DNA of 64,000 nucleotides from Bacteroidota bacterium (GTDB lineage Bacteria > Bacteroidota > Bacteroidia > AKYH767-A > OLB10), in contig JADKFA010000004.1 of assembly GCA_016717725.1 (NCBI GenBank), positions 124,001 to 188,000 of the forward strand, in the 5' to 3' direction. A program made the position numbers and the translations under genes. The notes below the pieces were generated by a model. It was given only the letters and a program-made list of their open reading frames with translations, ran no database searches and was not told the DNA's origin. This document shows, piece after piece, positions 35,502 to 44,937 of the stretch. Each line of letters begins with the position of its first letter. Positions within the stretch are counted from its first letter, which is position 1.

Positions 35502-36329
35502 ATGAACGAGCTATTAAATTCTACGTTATTCCAGCTAGGGGATCATACCATAAAAGTAATTTCGATTTTATACATTTTTATTTACGCAATATCTGTATTT
35601 ATCTTTTTACAAATTATTAAACGACTTATTTATAGTACGAAGTCACATGATTTAGCAAAGAAATTTGCGATCTATAGTTTACTAAAATATTTTTTCCTTG
35701 TCATCGCATTTGTTGTTGGACTCGAGTTGATGGGCTTTAGTTTGTCAGTACTCATTGCAGGTTCTGCTGCACTCTTAGTTGGAATAGGTTTAGGGCTACA
35801 AAATTTGTTTAGTGATTTTGTTTCTGGTATAATTATTTTGGTAGACGGTTCTGTTAAAGTTGACGATGTAATAGAAGTAAATGGTTTGGTGTGTCGAGTT
35901 CAAGAAATAAACTTAAGAACAACCACTGTTTTTACTCGAGAGGATAAATATATCATCTTACCAAACTCCGACTTAACACGACTTCAACTCATCAATTGGA
36001 CACATAACAAGAAAGCTTCCCGATTCGACGTTACAGTAGGTGTAGATTATAATTCGGATATAAAATTAGTGATGCAATTGATGAAAGAAGCGGCAGTATC
36101 TCAAACAAACATTTTAAAAACACCCGAACCTTTTGTTCGCTTTGAGGAATACGGCGAATCACGAATCAAATTTACCGTGTTCTTCTGGACCGAAAATGTT
36201 TTCAGGGTAGAAAATATTTTAAGTAATACACGAATAAAAATTTTTGAATTATTCAGAGAAAATAAAATTGTTATTCCTTTTCCACAAAGAGTGGTGCATC
36301 TATCTAAGGAGGACGAATTTATTCACTAA
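35502..36329 (+). CDS. MscS family mechanosensitive ion channel
   Basis: The 275-residue protein has about three membrane segments and the conserved MscS core. The pore-lining helix is in VLIAGSAALLVGIGLGLQNLFSDFVSGIIILVDGSV. The domain is completed by VNGLVCRVQEINLRTTTVFTREDKYIILPNS and a C-terminal alpha/beta part. It releases solutes on hypo-osmotic shock. Confidence 0.93.
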   Translation: MNELLNSTLFQLGDHTIKVISILYIFIYAISVFIFLQIIKRLIYSTKSHDLAKKFAIYSLLKYFFLVIAFVVGLELMGFSLSVLIAGSAALLVGIGLGLQNLFSDFVSGIIILVDGSVKVDDVIEVNGLVCRVQEINLRTTTVFTREDKYIILPNSDLTRLQLINWTHNKKASRFDVTVGVDYNSDIKLVMQLMKEAAVSQTNILKTPEPFVRFEEYGESRIKFTVFFWTENVFRVENILSNTRIKIFELFRENKIVIPFPQRVVHLSKEDEFIH

Positions 36330-36406
36330 ATAAATTCGTCTAATTGCCAATAGCAATATGGAGATTTGCGTAAAGACGAAATTGTTTTTATAATGAATTC
36401 ACCGCC

Positions 36407-36600
36407 TCACAATATCTTTTTAACCTCAGGCTGTTTCTTAAATATCTCTTCTGTTGCCAAACCCTTTATCATTGCTACTCTTGCTTTTGAATATTTTTTA
36501 TAACCGACTGTATCAACAAATGTACTTAGTGATTGTCTTTGCTAATTTCTTCAAAATATACTTCATGTCTTTTACTTATTACTAAACATGTTTTCTTCAT
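36407..36600 (-). pseudogene. Small hypothetical gene remnant with frame break
   Basis: Minus-strand DNA reads MKKTCLVISKRHEVYFEEIS and then, after a one-base frame break near 36526-36530, STFVDTVGYKKYSKARVAMI and KGLATEEIFKKQPEVKKIL to a TGA at 36407. One added base would give a continuous 64-codon gene. I do not recognise it. Codon and residue use look coding, but the case is weak. Confidence 0.35.
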
Positions 36601-36695
36601 TGTTTTATCGAACAAGTCACTAAAGACGACTCATCAATATTTTGCTGTACAAACGAAATGATACAACAAAACCAATAAATTATGTGACTTATGGA

Positions 36696-36703
36696 TATAT
36701 TTG
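36696..36703 (+). promoter_or_regulatory. -7 promoter motif (TATATTTG) of the accessory operon
   Basis: The octamer fits TAnnTTTG and lies 98 nt before the TPR gene's ATG. A good -33 element is not obvious. Confidence 0.45.
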
Positions 36704-36801
36704 CTTTCTGGCATTAATAAATTTAAACATTCGCTCTATGGAGCGAGGAATTAACCCTTGGAGATTAAAAAAGCATTAACAAAAATCAAGAATTAATTTA
36801 G

Positions 36802-38775
36802 ATGCAAATCATACACAAAATAGACGACTTTTTATTTACCATTTTTCCCGAACTGATGGGGGGGGGTAATTCATTAATTATCAGCACATTAGAAAAGTTT
36901 TATGCTTTCGGTCCTTTCAGACCAAAGGTTTCTATAGACAATGATTGGGTAAAAATAGAAGTTGATGTCCCTGCTATAATCTCACAAGAAGAAGACTACA
37001 AAAAAACAGTCGCACTTTGCGAAAAAGGGAAATATTCAGAGGCAAAAACAATCCTAAAAAATCTTATTGAGAAAAATCCATCAAATTCGGAATACCACCG
37101 AATTATGGGACAAATTCTGTCTGACGAGGGAGATCAAGAAGAAGCAATAAATTCCTTAATTGATGCTTTACGTTGGGATTCTAAAAATGGATGGGCATTA
37201 CTCATGATGGGAAACATTTTCGCCAAATTCAAGGATGATGTTCCCACAGCAATGAAATATTATGATCAATCACTAATTGCTAATCCAAACGACAATATTA
37301 CCATAAACAACATTGGTGCAAACCTGATGCAACAAGGTAAGCTTGAAGAAGCAAAATTATATTTTTGGAAGGCATTAAAATTAAACGATCAATACCCAAA
37401 TACACATTTTGCATTAGGAATGATTGCCGATATGCAATCAGATTTGCAGTCTGCGTTCTACAGTACCATTCAGGCAATTAAACTGAATAAAAATAATGAT
37501 GTTCTATATCAGAACTCAGTTAGACAAGCTTTTGATATTTCTAAAAAAATCATTGCAAGTGATACTGGTAAAAAAACTTTTCGGGAATACAGGCATAAGC
37601 TTGAATTTGATTGTGAAAGAAAAATTGATATTATTCAAGATGAAGAAATTCCAACAGCAGCGAAATTCGAGTTTGCGGAAAATTATAATAGAGAAACTCA
37701 CATAGTAAAATACAACCCAAGCTACCCAGCGCATGAGCATTTAATAATGCATGAACTTGTTCATTTAGATTTTGTAATTGAGGCAAGAAAAGTAGAATTA
37801 AATCAACTATTCATTTCTACTCAGAGTCACAAAACAGAATTTATTAAAGGTCTTGGATCAACTATCAAGCAGTTTAACAAGCTGGGTATTTCTGAAAAAT
37901 CAAGTGCCGAATATTGTTCAGGTTTATTTGAAGGAATGAACCGACAAATATTTAATACCCCAATTGATTTATTTATTGAGAATTTCCTATTTCATGAATT
38001 CTCAGAGCTCAGACCGTTTCAATTCATTTCACTTTACAATATGTTGCAAGAATCTCTTACGGCTGTAACGGATAAAAAGATTGTTGAACTTTCTCCTAAA
38101 GATATAATTTCAAAAAGCAAGGTTTACAACTTAGTAAACGCATTTCAATTCAAAGAATTATTTGGTATTGATTTCATCAAGGATTTTAAAGCGACATCAA
38201 TTGAAACGAAACTAGCAACAGATTTTTATGATGAGTATCTTCAATACAAGGATAACAAAGAGCCTGCCGAAGAATATGAATTGGTTTTGCATTGGGCCGA
38301 GGATTTAAAACTTGACAAAAACTTTGAACTTGTAAATGAGAAAGAATTCAGAGCTAAAAGAACTGACATCGAAAGTCTTTTAACTTCAATCGAAAACGAT
38401 CCATATGATTTAGAATCCAAGGACCCCAACAAGCAAAGAGAGATGGACAAATTTCAAAAATCACAACAAAGTATTGGAACAAATATGGCTGTTGTGATGT
38501 TCATGGTTGACGCATTGCAATTTTTTCAAAGCAAACCAATAAAAGAAATTAAAAAAATCGCCTTTGAAATTGCTACACAAGGAACTCAAGGCTATAGACC
38601 AGATAAAAGCGACTACAGAATCAGTTCCATATCTGGTAAAACTTTTTCAGGGTATCAAATTCTAGCATATTACTATGTGAGTTGGGCATTGGCAATTCCA
38701 GAGATGCTAACACAACTTCAGTTGCCTTATGATGATGAATATAAAATGGCTTTGACCATATATAAACCCAAGTAG
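36802..38775 (+). CDS. TPR-repeat protein with HExxH metallopeptidase-like motif
   Basis: The 657-residue protein has TPR-type helical repeats (about residues 65-235, for example AKTILKNLIEKNPSNSEYHRIMGQILSDEGDQEEAI split over one repeat). A C-terminal region with HELVHLDFVIEA (HExxH at residues 317-321) suggests a zincin-type metal site, but the third ligand is uncertain. I do not recognise the family. A run of nine G (36858-36866) encodes residues 20-22; a one-base change would truncate the protein. MazG follows after 4 nt. Confidence 0.8.
   Translation: MQIIHKIDDFLFTIFPELMGGGNSLIISTLEKFYAFGPFRPKVSIDNDWVKIEVDVPAIISQEEDYKKTVALCEKGKYSEAKTILKNLIEKNPSNSEYHRIMGQILSDEGDQEEAINSLIDALRWDSKNGWALLMMGNIFAKFKDDVPTAMKYYDQSLIANPNDNITINNIGANLMQQGKLEEAKLYFWKALKLNDQYPNTHFALGMIADMQSDLQSAFYSTIQAIKLNKNNDVLYQNSVRQAFDISKKIIASDTGKKTFREYRHKLEFDCERKIDIIQDEEIPTAAKFEFAENYNRETHIVKYNPSYPAHEHLIMHELVHLDFVIEARKVELNQLFISTQSHKTEFIKGLGSTIKQFNKLGISEKSSAEYCSGLFEGMNRQIFNTPIDLFIENFLFHEFSELRPFQFISLYNMLQESLTAVTDKKIVELSPKDIISKSKVYNLVNAFQFKELFGIDFIKDFKATSIETKLATDFYDEYLQYKDNKEPAEEYELVLHWAEDLKLDKNFELVNEKEFRAKRTDIESLLTSIENDPYDLESKDPNKQREMDKFQKSQQSIGTNMAVVMFMVDALQFFQSKPIKEIKKIAFEIATQGTQGYRPDKSDYRISSISGKTFSGYQILAYYYVSWALAIPEMLTQLQLPYDDEYKMALTIYKPK
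36858..36866 (+). repeat. G9 homopolymer tract in the TPR gene
   Basis: Nine consecutive G bases lie 57 bp into the gene in a genome with low GC. It is in frame in this sequence. Such tracts commonly vary in length by slippage, switching genes on and off. Confidence 0.9.
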
Positions 38776-38779
38776 ACAA

Positions 38780-39109
38780 ATGAAAGAAAACAAAGAAATA
38801 ATTCAAGCACTTCTGACATTTAGAAATGAAAGAGATTGGGAGCAATTTCACAATTCTAAAGATTTGGCATTAGCTTTAAATATTGAGGCGGGAGAGCTAC
38901 TAGAAATATTTCTGTGGAAAAATGCAGAGGATGCAAACAAAGAAAAAATTAAAGAGGAATTAGCAGATGTTTTTTCATTCGCATTTTTATTGGCTGATAA
39001 ATATGGTTTTGACGTGAAAGAAATAGTCTTAGAAAAGATTAAAAAAAACGCAGAAAAATATCCAATTACTAAGGCAAAAGGCACAGCGAAAAAGTATGAT
39101 GAATTATAA
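38780..39109 (+). CDS. MazG-like nucleotide pyrophosphohydrolase
   Basis: The 109-residue protein matches small MazG-like enzymes. It has FRNERDWEQFHNSKDLALALNIEAGELLEIFLW with the metal-binding ExxE pattern, and EELADVFSFAFLLADKYGFDV with the second acidic pair. It would hydrolyse nucleoside triphosphates to monophosphates. The start is 4 nt after the TPR gene and its end overlaps the next gene by 14 nt, so all three are translationally coupled. Confidence 0.88.
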   Translation: MKENKEIIQALLTFRNERDWEQFHNSKDLALALNIEAGELLEIFLWKNAEDANKEKIKEELADVFSFAFLLADKYGFDVKEIVLEKIKKNAEKYPITKAKGTAKKYDEL

Positions 39110-41339
39110 AGATTTTGAATTATCAATTCAAGTATCGGAACCTTTTCCATTCAACCTTGAATCTATAAGGGCAATTGAAACAAATCAATGGGTCAAGAAT
39201 CAGTGGCCGCTTGTATATTTTTTAAAAAATGAAGGTATAAGCAAAGCATATATTGGTGAATCAACAAATGCTTCTTTGAGATTAAAGAACCACTTGGCAA
39301 ACCCAAAAAAAGCTAATCTTTTTCAAACTGTTAATATAATAGGTAGCGATAAGTTTAATAAATCAGCAACTTTAGACTTAGAGTCGAGACTTATACAATA
39401 CATAAACGCTGAGGGTACTTTTACAACAGAAAATTTAAATCTAGGCCATCAAAATCACAACTATTATCAACAAGATTTATATAAAAATTTATTTTATACT
39501 GTTTGGCAAAAACTGATTGAAAAAAAGATTGTTTCCAAATCCCTTTCAGAAATAGAAAATTCAGAGTTATTTAAATATTCACCTTATAAAGCTTTAAATG
39601 ATGATCAATATAAGTCTGTATTAGAAATACTTAATTGTATTAATAAATCTGAAGGAAACTCGATTTTTGTGAGTGGGGGCGCTGGCACGGGTAAAACTAT
39701 TTTAGCAACTTACTTGATGAAACTATTATATAGTGATGTTAACTATAATGAAGATTTTGAAGTAAAGGAAGATGATGTATATGAAATAAATTTAATTAAA
39801 GAATTTCAAATAAAGTATCCAAAAGCTAAAATTGGTTTTGTAATTGCTATGACACCTTTAAGAGAAACTATTAAGAAGGTATTTAGTAGTGTTCCTGGAT
39901 TGCATAGAGAAATGGTTATGTCTCCATCAGAAACTTTTAAATTGGGTTCAAAATATGATTTATTAATTGTAGATGAAGCTCATAGACTAAGACAGTTTAG
40001 AAATATTAGTTGGATGGGTGAATTTAGAAAAAAAAATCAGCTTTTAGGACTGGGAGATGATGGGAATGAATTAGATTGGATCATTGCAAATAGCAATAAT
40101 CAAATTTTCTTTTACGATCCAGCTCAATCTATAAAACCATCTGACATTGATGAATATAAATTTTCTGAAATACTAAACAAAAAAAACACTTTAACGCTAA
40201 GCTTGAATTCTCAGATGAGAGCAAAAGGCGGTAACGACTATATTACTTTTATTGATGATTTGTTAAATTGCAATGTTGTTAAAAAGCCAAATTTTTCAAT
40301 GGATTTTGAACTTGAGTATTTTGATTCTCTTATCACTCTCTACAGCAAATTAAAAATTAAAGAAAAAGAAAATGGACTTTGTAGATTGATCGCGGGGTAT
40401 TCATGGGAATGGAAATCTGATCCCAAAAGAAAACAACCAACCTTAGATGCAATTGATATTGAAATCGAAGGTTTGAAATTCCAATGGAACAAAACTGATA
40501 AGGATTGGATTACATCAGAAAACTCCTTTGAGCAAATTGGTTGTATTCACACAACCCAAGGTTATGATTTAAATTACAGTGCTGTAATTTTTGGTCTAGA
40601 AATAGATTATGATCCAATACTGAATTGTCTTGTAATAGATAAATCTAAATATTTTGATAAAAATGGCAAAAATGGCGTGACTGATATTGATGATCTCAAA
40701 GCATATATTGTGAACATATACAAAACTGTTCTGTATAGGGGTATAAAAGGAGTTTATATTTATGCTTGCAATAAAAATCTAAAACAATATCTTAAAACCC
40801 ATTTAAATATAAATCAAGAATCAAATACAATTCTAGAGTTAAAAAGTAATGGTCCTAGAATAATTCCATTTGAATCAGTTAAGCCTTTTGTAAATGCTGT
40901 TCCAATCTATAATATTAAAGTTGCCGCAACCAACTTTAGTGACCCTCAATTTTATGAAGAATTTAGCTGGGCTGAGTTGCCAATGCAAGTTAGTCCTAAA
41001 AAGGGGTATTTTATTGCACAAGTAATTGGGGAATCTATGAATAAAAAAATACCTAATTCTTCCTATTGCCTATTTGAAGAGTATACTGCTGGCAGCAAAA
41101 ATGGTGAAATTGTTCTTGCAGAATGTACAAGTATTCAAGATGGCGATTATGGATCTGGATATACCATAAAAGAATACAATAGCATGAAGAACTTTTCAGA
41201 GGATAGTTTCCGACATGAATCTATTGTTTTAAAGCCACTAAGCTATGATACTACTTTTGAAAACATAATTTTATACCCAGACGAAACAATTAAATTCAGA
41301 GTTAGAGGGATATTCAAAAAAGTGCTAAATTGGATTTAA
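39096..41339 (+). CDS. GIY-YIG nuclease - Schlafen-type helicase (DUF2075) - S24 peptidase-like fusion
   Basis: The 747-residue protein has three parts. Residues about 36-110 have a GIY-YIG-type core (VYFLKN at 40-45, AYIGES at 51-56, then Arg/His residues in LRLKNHL). Residues about 170-620 form a DUF2075 helicase-like ATPase (Pfam now calls it Schlafen group 3-like) with GGAGTGKT (194-201) and LLIVDEAHRL (DEAH 293-296). The C-terminal part resembles LexA/UmuD-type S24 peptidases, with Ser647 in VIGESM and Lys692 in YTIKEY as a likely Ser-Lys pair. The 45-residue spacing is longer than in LexA (37). The start overlaps MazG by 14 nt. Confidence 0.85.
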   Translation: MMNYKDFELSIQVSEPFPFNLESIRAIETNQWVKNQWPLVYFLKNEGISKAYIGESTNASLRLKNHLANPKKANLFQTVNIIGSDKFNKSATLDLESRLIQYINAEGTFTTENLNLGHQNHNYYQQDLYKNLFYTVWQKLIEKKIVSKSLSEIENSELFKYSPYKALNDDQYKSVLEILNCINKSEGNSIFVSGGAGTGKTILATYLMKLLYSDVNYNEDFEVKEDDVYEINLIKEFQIKYPKAKIGFVIAMTPLRETIKKVFSSVPGLHREMVMSPSETFKLGSKYDLLIVDEAHRLRQFRNISWMGEFRKKNQLLGLGDDGNELDWIIANSNNQIFFYDPAQSIKPSDIDEYKFSEILNKKNTLTLSLNSQMRAKGGNDYITFIDDLLNCNVVKKPNFSMDFELEYFDSLITLYSKLKIKEKENGLCRLIAGYSWEWKSDPKRKQPTLDAIDIEIEGLKFQWNKTDKDWITSENSFEQIGCIHTTQGYDLNYSAVIFGLEIDYDPILNCLVIDKSKYFDKNGKNGVTDIDDLKAYIVNIYKTVLYRGIKGVYIYACNKNLKQYLKTHLNINQESNTILELKSNGPRIIPFESVKPFVNAVPIYNIKVAATNFSDPQFYEEFSWAELPMQVSPKKGYFIAQVIGESMNKKIPNSSYCLFEEYTAGSKNGEIVLAECTSIQDGDYGSGYTIKEYNSMKNFSEDSFRHESIVLKPLSYDTTFENIILYPDETIKFRVRGIFKKVLNWI

Positions 41340-41668
41340 GGAAAATGAACTAATTTAAAATATTATACAATTAGATAAATTTTTTATTATTAGAATTTAA
41401 TTTTAGAAAATAATTGCGTTTTTCAACAGTTGCAATTAGCAGATAATGATTCGTTACGTTTGGAAGACTCTCCTCCCGTCGTGTCGAGCACAAAAACTCC
41501 ATCTTTTAAGGGAGTTGTTCATTTATCCAACTATCGATACTTACCTGCTTCTAAATCGACTATATTTGCTTTAGAACAGATGTAATTACGCAGACTGTTG
41601 TTAAACACGAACGAGAACAACAGAGCAGGAAAACAATATCATTTTCAAAATAAAGTAATTCTTTAAAA
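41340..41668. other. Intergenic region inside the accessory island
   Basis: No supported gene. One frame without an ATG is open from about 41396 to 41584 (…SFKGVVHLSNYRYLPASK…); it may be a remnant of an unrecognised gene. No promoter motif stands out. Confidence 0.4.
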
Positions 41669-42280
41669 ATGACAAATAAGTGGGGCTTTTTACGCGAAAC
41701 TGCTGCGCTGGCTAATAAGGCGGGTATTGATAAAGATACCGGTTTACATAGAACGGGATTGGATGATTATCTAAAAGTAATTTTTCCAGAAATAGACGAC
41801 TGGATACACGACAAAACATTAGGTTTAGTTAATGGTAAACTTTACAGAAGTCGTCCCGATTACAGAAGTGAGAAATTAAAACTAATAATTGAATTTGACG
41901 GACTACAGCATTATACGAAACCGGATATTATTGAAAAAGATTTAAAACATACTGAGCTATACCAAAACATAGGATATAAAGTTGTGCGTATTCCGTATTT
42001 TATTCAACTATCTAATAAAGCTGTTAAACATTTATTTGATGTAGATGTATCAGAAGAATTATTTAACGAAACCATATCTTCGTTAGGTATTGAAGGTCAA
42101 AACACACCCGCGTACTTATGTCAAGCTGGAGTAAAACGAATGGCAAATGAATTTAAAAATTTCCCAGAACAATATAAAACGAATTTAGATTTTCTAAAAA
42201 AACAGAATAACCCTTTTAGAACTGGCGTTGAGTTTTTAGAAAACGAATTCAAGAATCAAACAAGTTCACAAAACAACTAA
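41669..42280 (+). CDS. Putative PD-(D/E)XK nuclease-like protein (Vsr/DUF559 type)
   Basis: The 203-residue protein has a core with RPDYRSEKLKLIIEFDGLQHY (about residues 70-90), then a region with KHTELYQNIGYKVVRIPYF. This is the pattern of Vsr/DUF559-like restriction-endonuclease folds (Asp and Glu-x-Asp, followed by the IGYKVVRIPYF strand). The N-terminal ~60 and C-terminal ~60 residues are not recognised. It may be a DNA nuclease. It lies 330 nt after the helicase fusion and is probably a separate unit. Confidence 0.72.
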   Translation: MTNKWGFLRETAALANKAGIDKDTGLHRTGLDDYLKVIFPEIDDWIHDKTLGLVNGKLYRSRPDYRSEKLKLIIEFDGLQHYTKPDIIEKDLKHTELYQNIGYKVVRIPYFIQLSNKAVKHLFDVDVSEELFNETISSLGIEGQNTPAYLCQAGVKRMANEFKNFPEQYKTNLDFLKKQNNPFRTGVEFLENEFKNQTSSQNN

Positions 42281-42352
42281 GGATTCGTTATAAATTAGCG
42301 CATTTAGATAATCGTAATTTATACATCATAATTTGGTACATAAATTAAAAAT

Positions 42353-43072
42353 ATGAAGGTTATAACATGGAACTGTAATATGGCTTTCAGAAAAAAAGCT
42401 GGCTTTATTCTGACACATCAGCCAGACATATTAATTATTGTAGAATGTGAACATCTCGACAAATTGTTATTCAAAACAGACATCCCTAAACCAAAAGACA
42501 GCTTATGGTTTGGGAAAAATCAACACAAGGGACTTGCAATTTTTTCATATGGCGACTATCGTTTTAAAGTGCTTGAAAATCATAATGAAGAATTTAAAAC
42601 AATTATCCCTATTCATGTTACAGGAGGTCATTTTAGTTTTAACTTATTTCTAATCTGGGCATACAATCGTGATGACATAGACGGAAGATATATCACCCAG
42701 GTTTGGAAGGCTATTACATATTATGACGAACTTTTAACAGACAAACCTACAATGTTTATTGGCGACTTCAACAGCAATACAATTTGGGATTATAAAAAAC
42801 ATAGATTAGGTAGTCATTCGGCAGTTGTAAAACAACTAGAGGATAAAGGAATTTTCAGCACCTATCACACACATCATAAACAGTTGCAAGGGAAAGAACA
42901 ACATCCGACATTTTATATGTATCGACATAAAAACAAGCCTTATCACATTGACTATTGCTTTGTTTCGAAAGACCTATTAGACAAACTTCAATCGGTAGAC
43001 GTTGGTGAGTATGACTTTTGGACAAAGCATAGCGATCATGTTCCATTAATCTTATCGTTTGATAACTCCTAA
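42353..43072 (+). CDS. Endonuclease/exonuclease/phosphatase (EEP) family protein
   Basis: The 239-residue protein carries the EEP motifs in order: TWNCN (residues 5-9), VECEH (about 31), FIGDFNS (about 141-147), YHIDYCFVS (about 201), and SDHVPLIL (about 228). These supply the Mg ion and catalytic His-Asp pair. The enzyme may cut DNA, RNA or a phosphoester. It lies 72 nt after the PD-(D/E)XK-like gene. Confidence 0.85.
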   Translation: MKVITWNCNMAFRKKAGFILTHQPDILIIVECEHLDKLLFKTDIPKPKDSLWFGKNQHKGLAIFSYGDYRFKVLENHNEEFKTIIPIHVTGGHFSFNLFLIWAYNRDDIDGRYITQVWKAITYYDELLTDKPTMFIGDFNSNTIWDYKKHRLGSHSAVVKQLEDKGIFSTYHTHHKQLQGKEQHPTFYMYRHKNKPYHIDYCFVSKDLLDKLQSVDVGEYDFWTKHSDHVPLILSFDNS

Positions 43073-43159
43073 ATTTAACAGGAGTATGAAATCGCTTTTT
43101 CGAGTCAACTAATTATGTTCTTTGCTTTATTAGGTTATTGAAATGAAAATTGCATTGTG

Positions 43160-44824
43160 TTATTTCCCTTTCTCCTTCACAAAACTATCCTTCAATGTCA
43201 CGGTCCTATTGAAAACTAACTTCTCTGCTGAACTTTTTGTATCTGGTGTGAAATAACCTTTGCGCATAAATTGATAAAGCATTCCGGGCTGTGCTTCTTT
43301 TAGAGAAGGTTCCAGCATTGCATTCTTAACGATTTTCAAACTATCTGGATTGATGTATTCTTTAAAATCTCCTTCTTCGCTCGAAGGATCTTCTACATTA
43401 AATAGTCGTTCATATAATCTTATCTCCGCAGGAACAGCGTGTGGTGCGCTCACCCAATGGATAACGCCCTTCACTTGAAGTCCGCTGGTATCATGTCCGC
43501 TTTTACTCTCGGGAATATAACGGGTATGGATTAACGAAACTTTTCCGTTTTCATCTTTCTCAAAGCCTGTACACTCTACAATAAACGCACTCTTCAGTCT
43601 CACCATTTTACCAGGAGCCAATCTGAAAAACTTTTTTTCGGGTACTTCCATGAAATCATCCGCCTCAATAAACAACTCTTTGCTGAATGGAATTTCTCGA
43701 GTCCCTGCATTTTCATCTTCTGTATTATTATCGGTAGTAAGCATTTCCGATTTTCCATCTGGATAATTCTCGATGATCAATTTTAGGGGATCTAAAACAG
43801 CCATCACGCGTGTTGCTTTTTTATTGAGATCCTCGCGAACACAAAACTCCAACAGTCCTACATCAATAATATTTTCTCTTCGCGCTACGCCTACTCGCTC
43901 CGCAAAGTTGCGAATGCTCTCTGGAGTATACCCTCTTCGTCGCAATGCGCTAATGGTAGGCATGCGGGGATCGTCCCAGCCGCTAACATGCTTTTCATTT
44001 ACTAGTTGCAATAATTTTCGCTTGCTCATCACCGTGTAATTCAAATTGAGTCGAGCAAACTCATACTGATGACTTGGAAATAATTCTAATTTATGAATGA
44101 ACCATTCATACAATGGGCGATGCACTTCAAATTCCAAGGTGCAAATAGAGTGTGTAATTTCTTCGATGGCATCACTTTGTCCGTGTGCAAAATCGTACAT
44201 CGGATAAATGCACCATTCGCTTCCTGTACGGTGGTGATCGGTATGTTTGATGCGATACATGATGGGATCACGGAAATGCATGTTCGGTGATGCCATATCA
44301 ATTCTTGCACGCAATACTTTCTCTCCATCTTTAAATTCTCCATTTCGCATGCGAGAAAACAGGTCCAAGTTCTCTTCGGTAGTACGTGAACGATATGGAC
44401 TTTCTACTCCAGGTGTAGTTGGAGTTCCTTTCATATTGGCAATTTCTTCTGCACTGCTGTCGTCTACATACGCTAAATTTTTTTCGATGAGGCGAACAGC
44501 AAATGCATAGAGTTTCGGAAAATAATCGGACGCATAAAACTCATTTGCCCATTCGAAGCCCAACCATTTTATATCGGCTTTAATGCTATCTACATATTCT
44601 GTCTCTTCTTTCTCGGGATTGGTATCGTCAAAACGCAAATTTGTTTTTCCACCAAACTGTTGGGCAATTCCAAAGTTCAAACAAATCGATTTAGAATGTC
44701 CAATGTGCAAATAGCCATTGGGTTCCGGAGGGAAACGAGTAAGCACTCTTCCTCCGTGTTTACCATTTTTAACGTCCTCTGCTATAATCTCGGCTAAGAA
44801 ATTGGGGCCTTTTTCTGTACTCAT
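43160..44824 (-). CDS. glnS: Glutamine-tRNA ligase
   Basis: The 554-residue protein is a class I aminoacyl-tRNA synthetase. It has HIGH-type PNGYLHIGHSKS (about residues 34-45) and KMSKS-type VMSKRK (about 265). The FDDTNPEKEETEYV and WCIYPMYDFAHG segments are typical of GlnRS. The C-terminal anticodon-binding domain is complete. It charges tRNA-Gln. A TAAATTTG promoter motif lies just upstream. Confidence 0.96.
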   Translation of the reverse strand: MSTEKGPNFLAEIIAEDVKNGKHGGRVLTRFPPEPNGYLHIGHSKSICLNFGIAQQFGGKTNLRFDDTNPEKEETEYVDSIKADIKWLGFEWANEFYASDYFPKLYAFAVRLIEKNLAYVDDSSAEEIANMKGTPTTPGVESPYRSRTTEENLDLFSRMRNGEFKDGEKVLRARIDMASPNMHFRDPIMYRIKHTDHHRTGSEWCIYPMYDFAHGQSDAIEEITHSICTLEFEVHRPLYEWFIHKLELFPSHQYEFARLNLNYTVMSKRKLLQLVNEKHVSGWDDPRMPTISALRRRGYTPESIRNFAERVGVARRENIIDVGLLEFCVREDLNKKATRVMAVLDPLKLIIENYPDGKSEMLTTDNNTEDENAGTREIPFSKELFIEADDFMEVPEKKFFRLAPGKMVRLKSAFIVECTGFEKDENGKVSLIHTRYIPESKSGHDTSGLQVKGVIHWVSAPHAVPAEIRLYERLFNVEDPSSEEGDFKEYINPDSLKIVKNAMLEPSLKEAQPGMLYQFMRKGYFTPDTKSSAEKLVFNRTVTLKDSFVKEKGK

Positions 44825-44831
44825 AATACTG

Positions 44832-44839
44832 CAAATTTA
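44832..44839 (-). promoter_or_regulatory. -7 promoter motif (TAAATTTG, minus strand) of glnS
   Basis: On the minus strand this matches TAnnTTTG, 7 nt before the glnS ATG, so the transcript would have almost no leader. Confidence 0.5.
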
Positions 44840-44937
44840 CAATAATAGCGGAATGAAATTATATTCTAATCTAATAATTTACTTCTATATACTTAAAAGA
44901 CTTGCAACGTTTAAAATGGAAGATTGGCTTGTTACAA

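Larger units (their letters stand above)
36330..36801. other. Intergenic region upstream of the accessory operon
   Basis: Apart from the small remnant, it holds a possible promoter (TATATTTG, 36696-36703) and a short hairpin CGCTC-TATG-GAGCG (36731-36744). No other gene is supported. Confidence 0.5.

Noticed and set aside
43773..44510. Plus-strand frames inside glnS
   Set aside because: They are shadows of the complete GlnS on the minus strand and carry no family motif.
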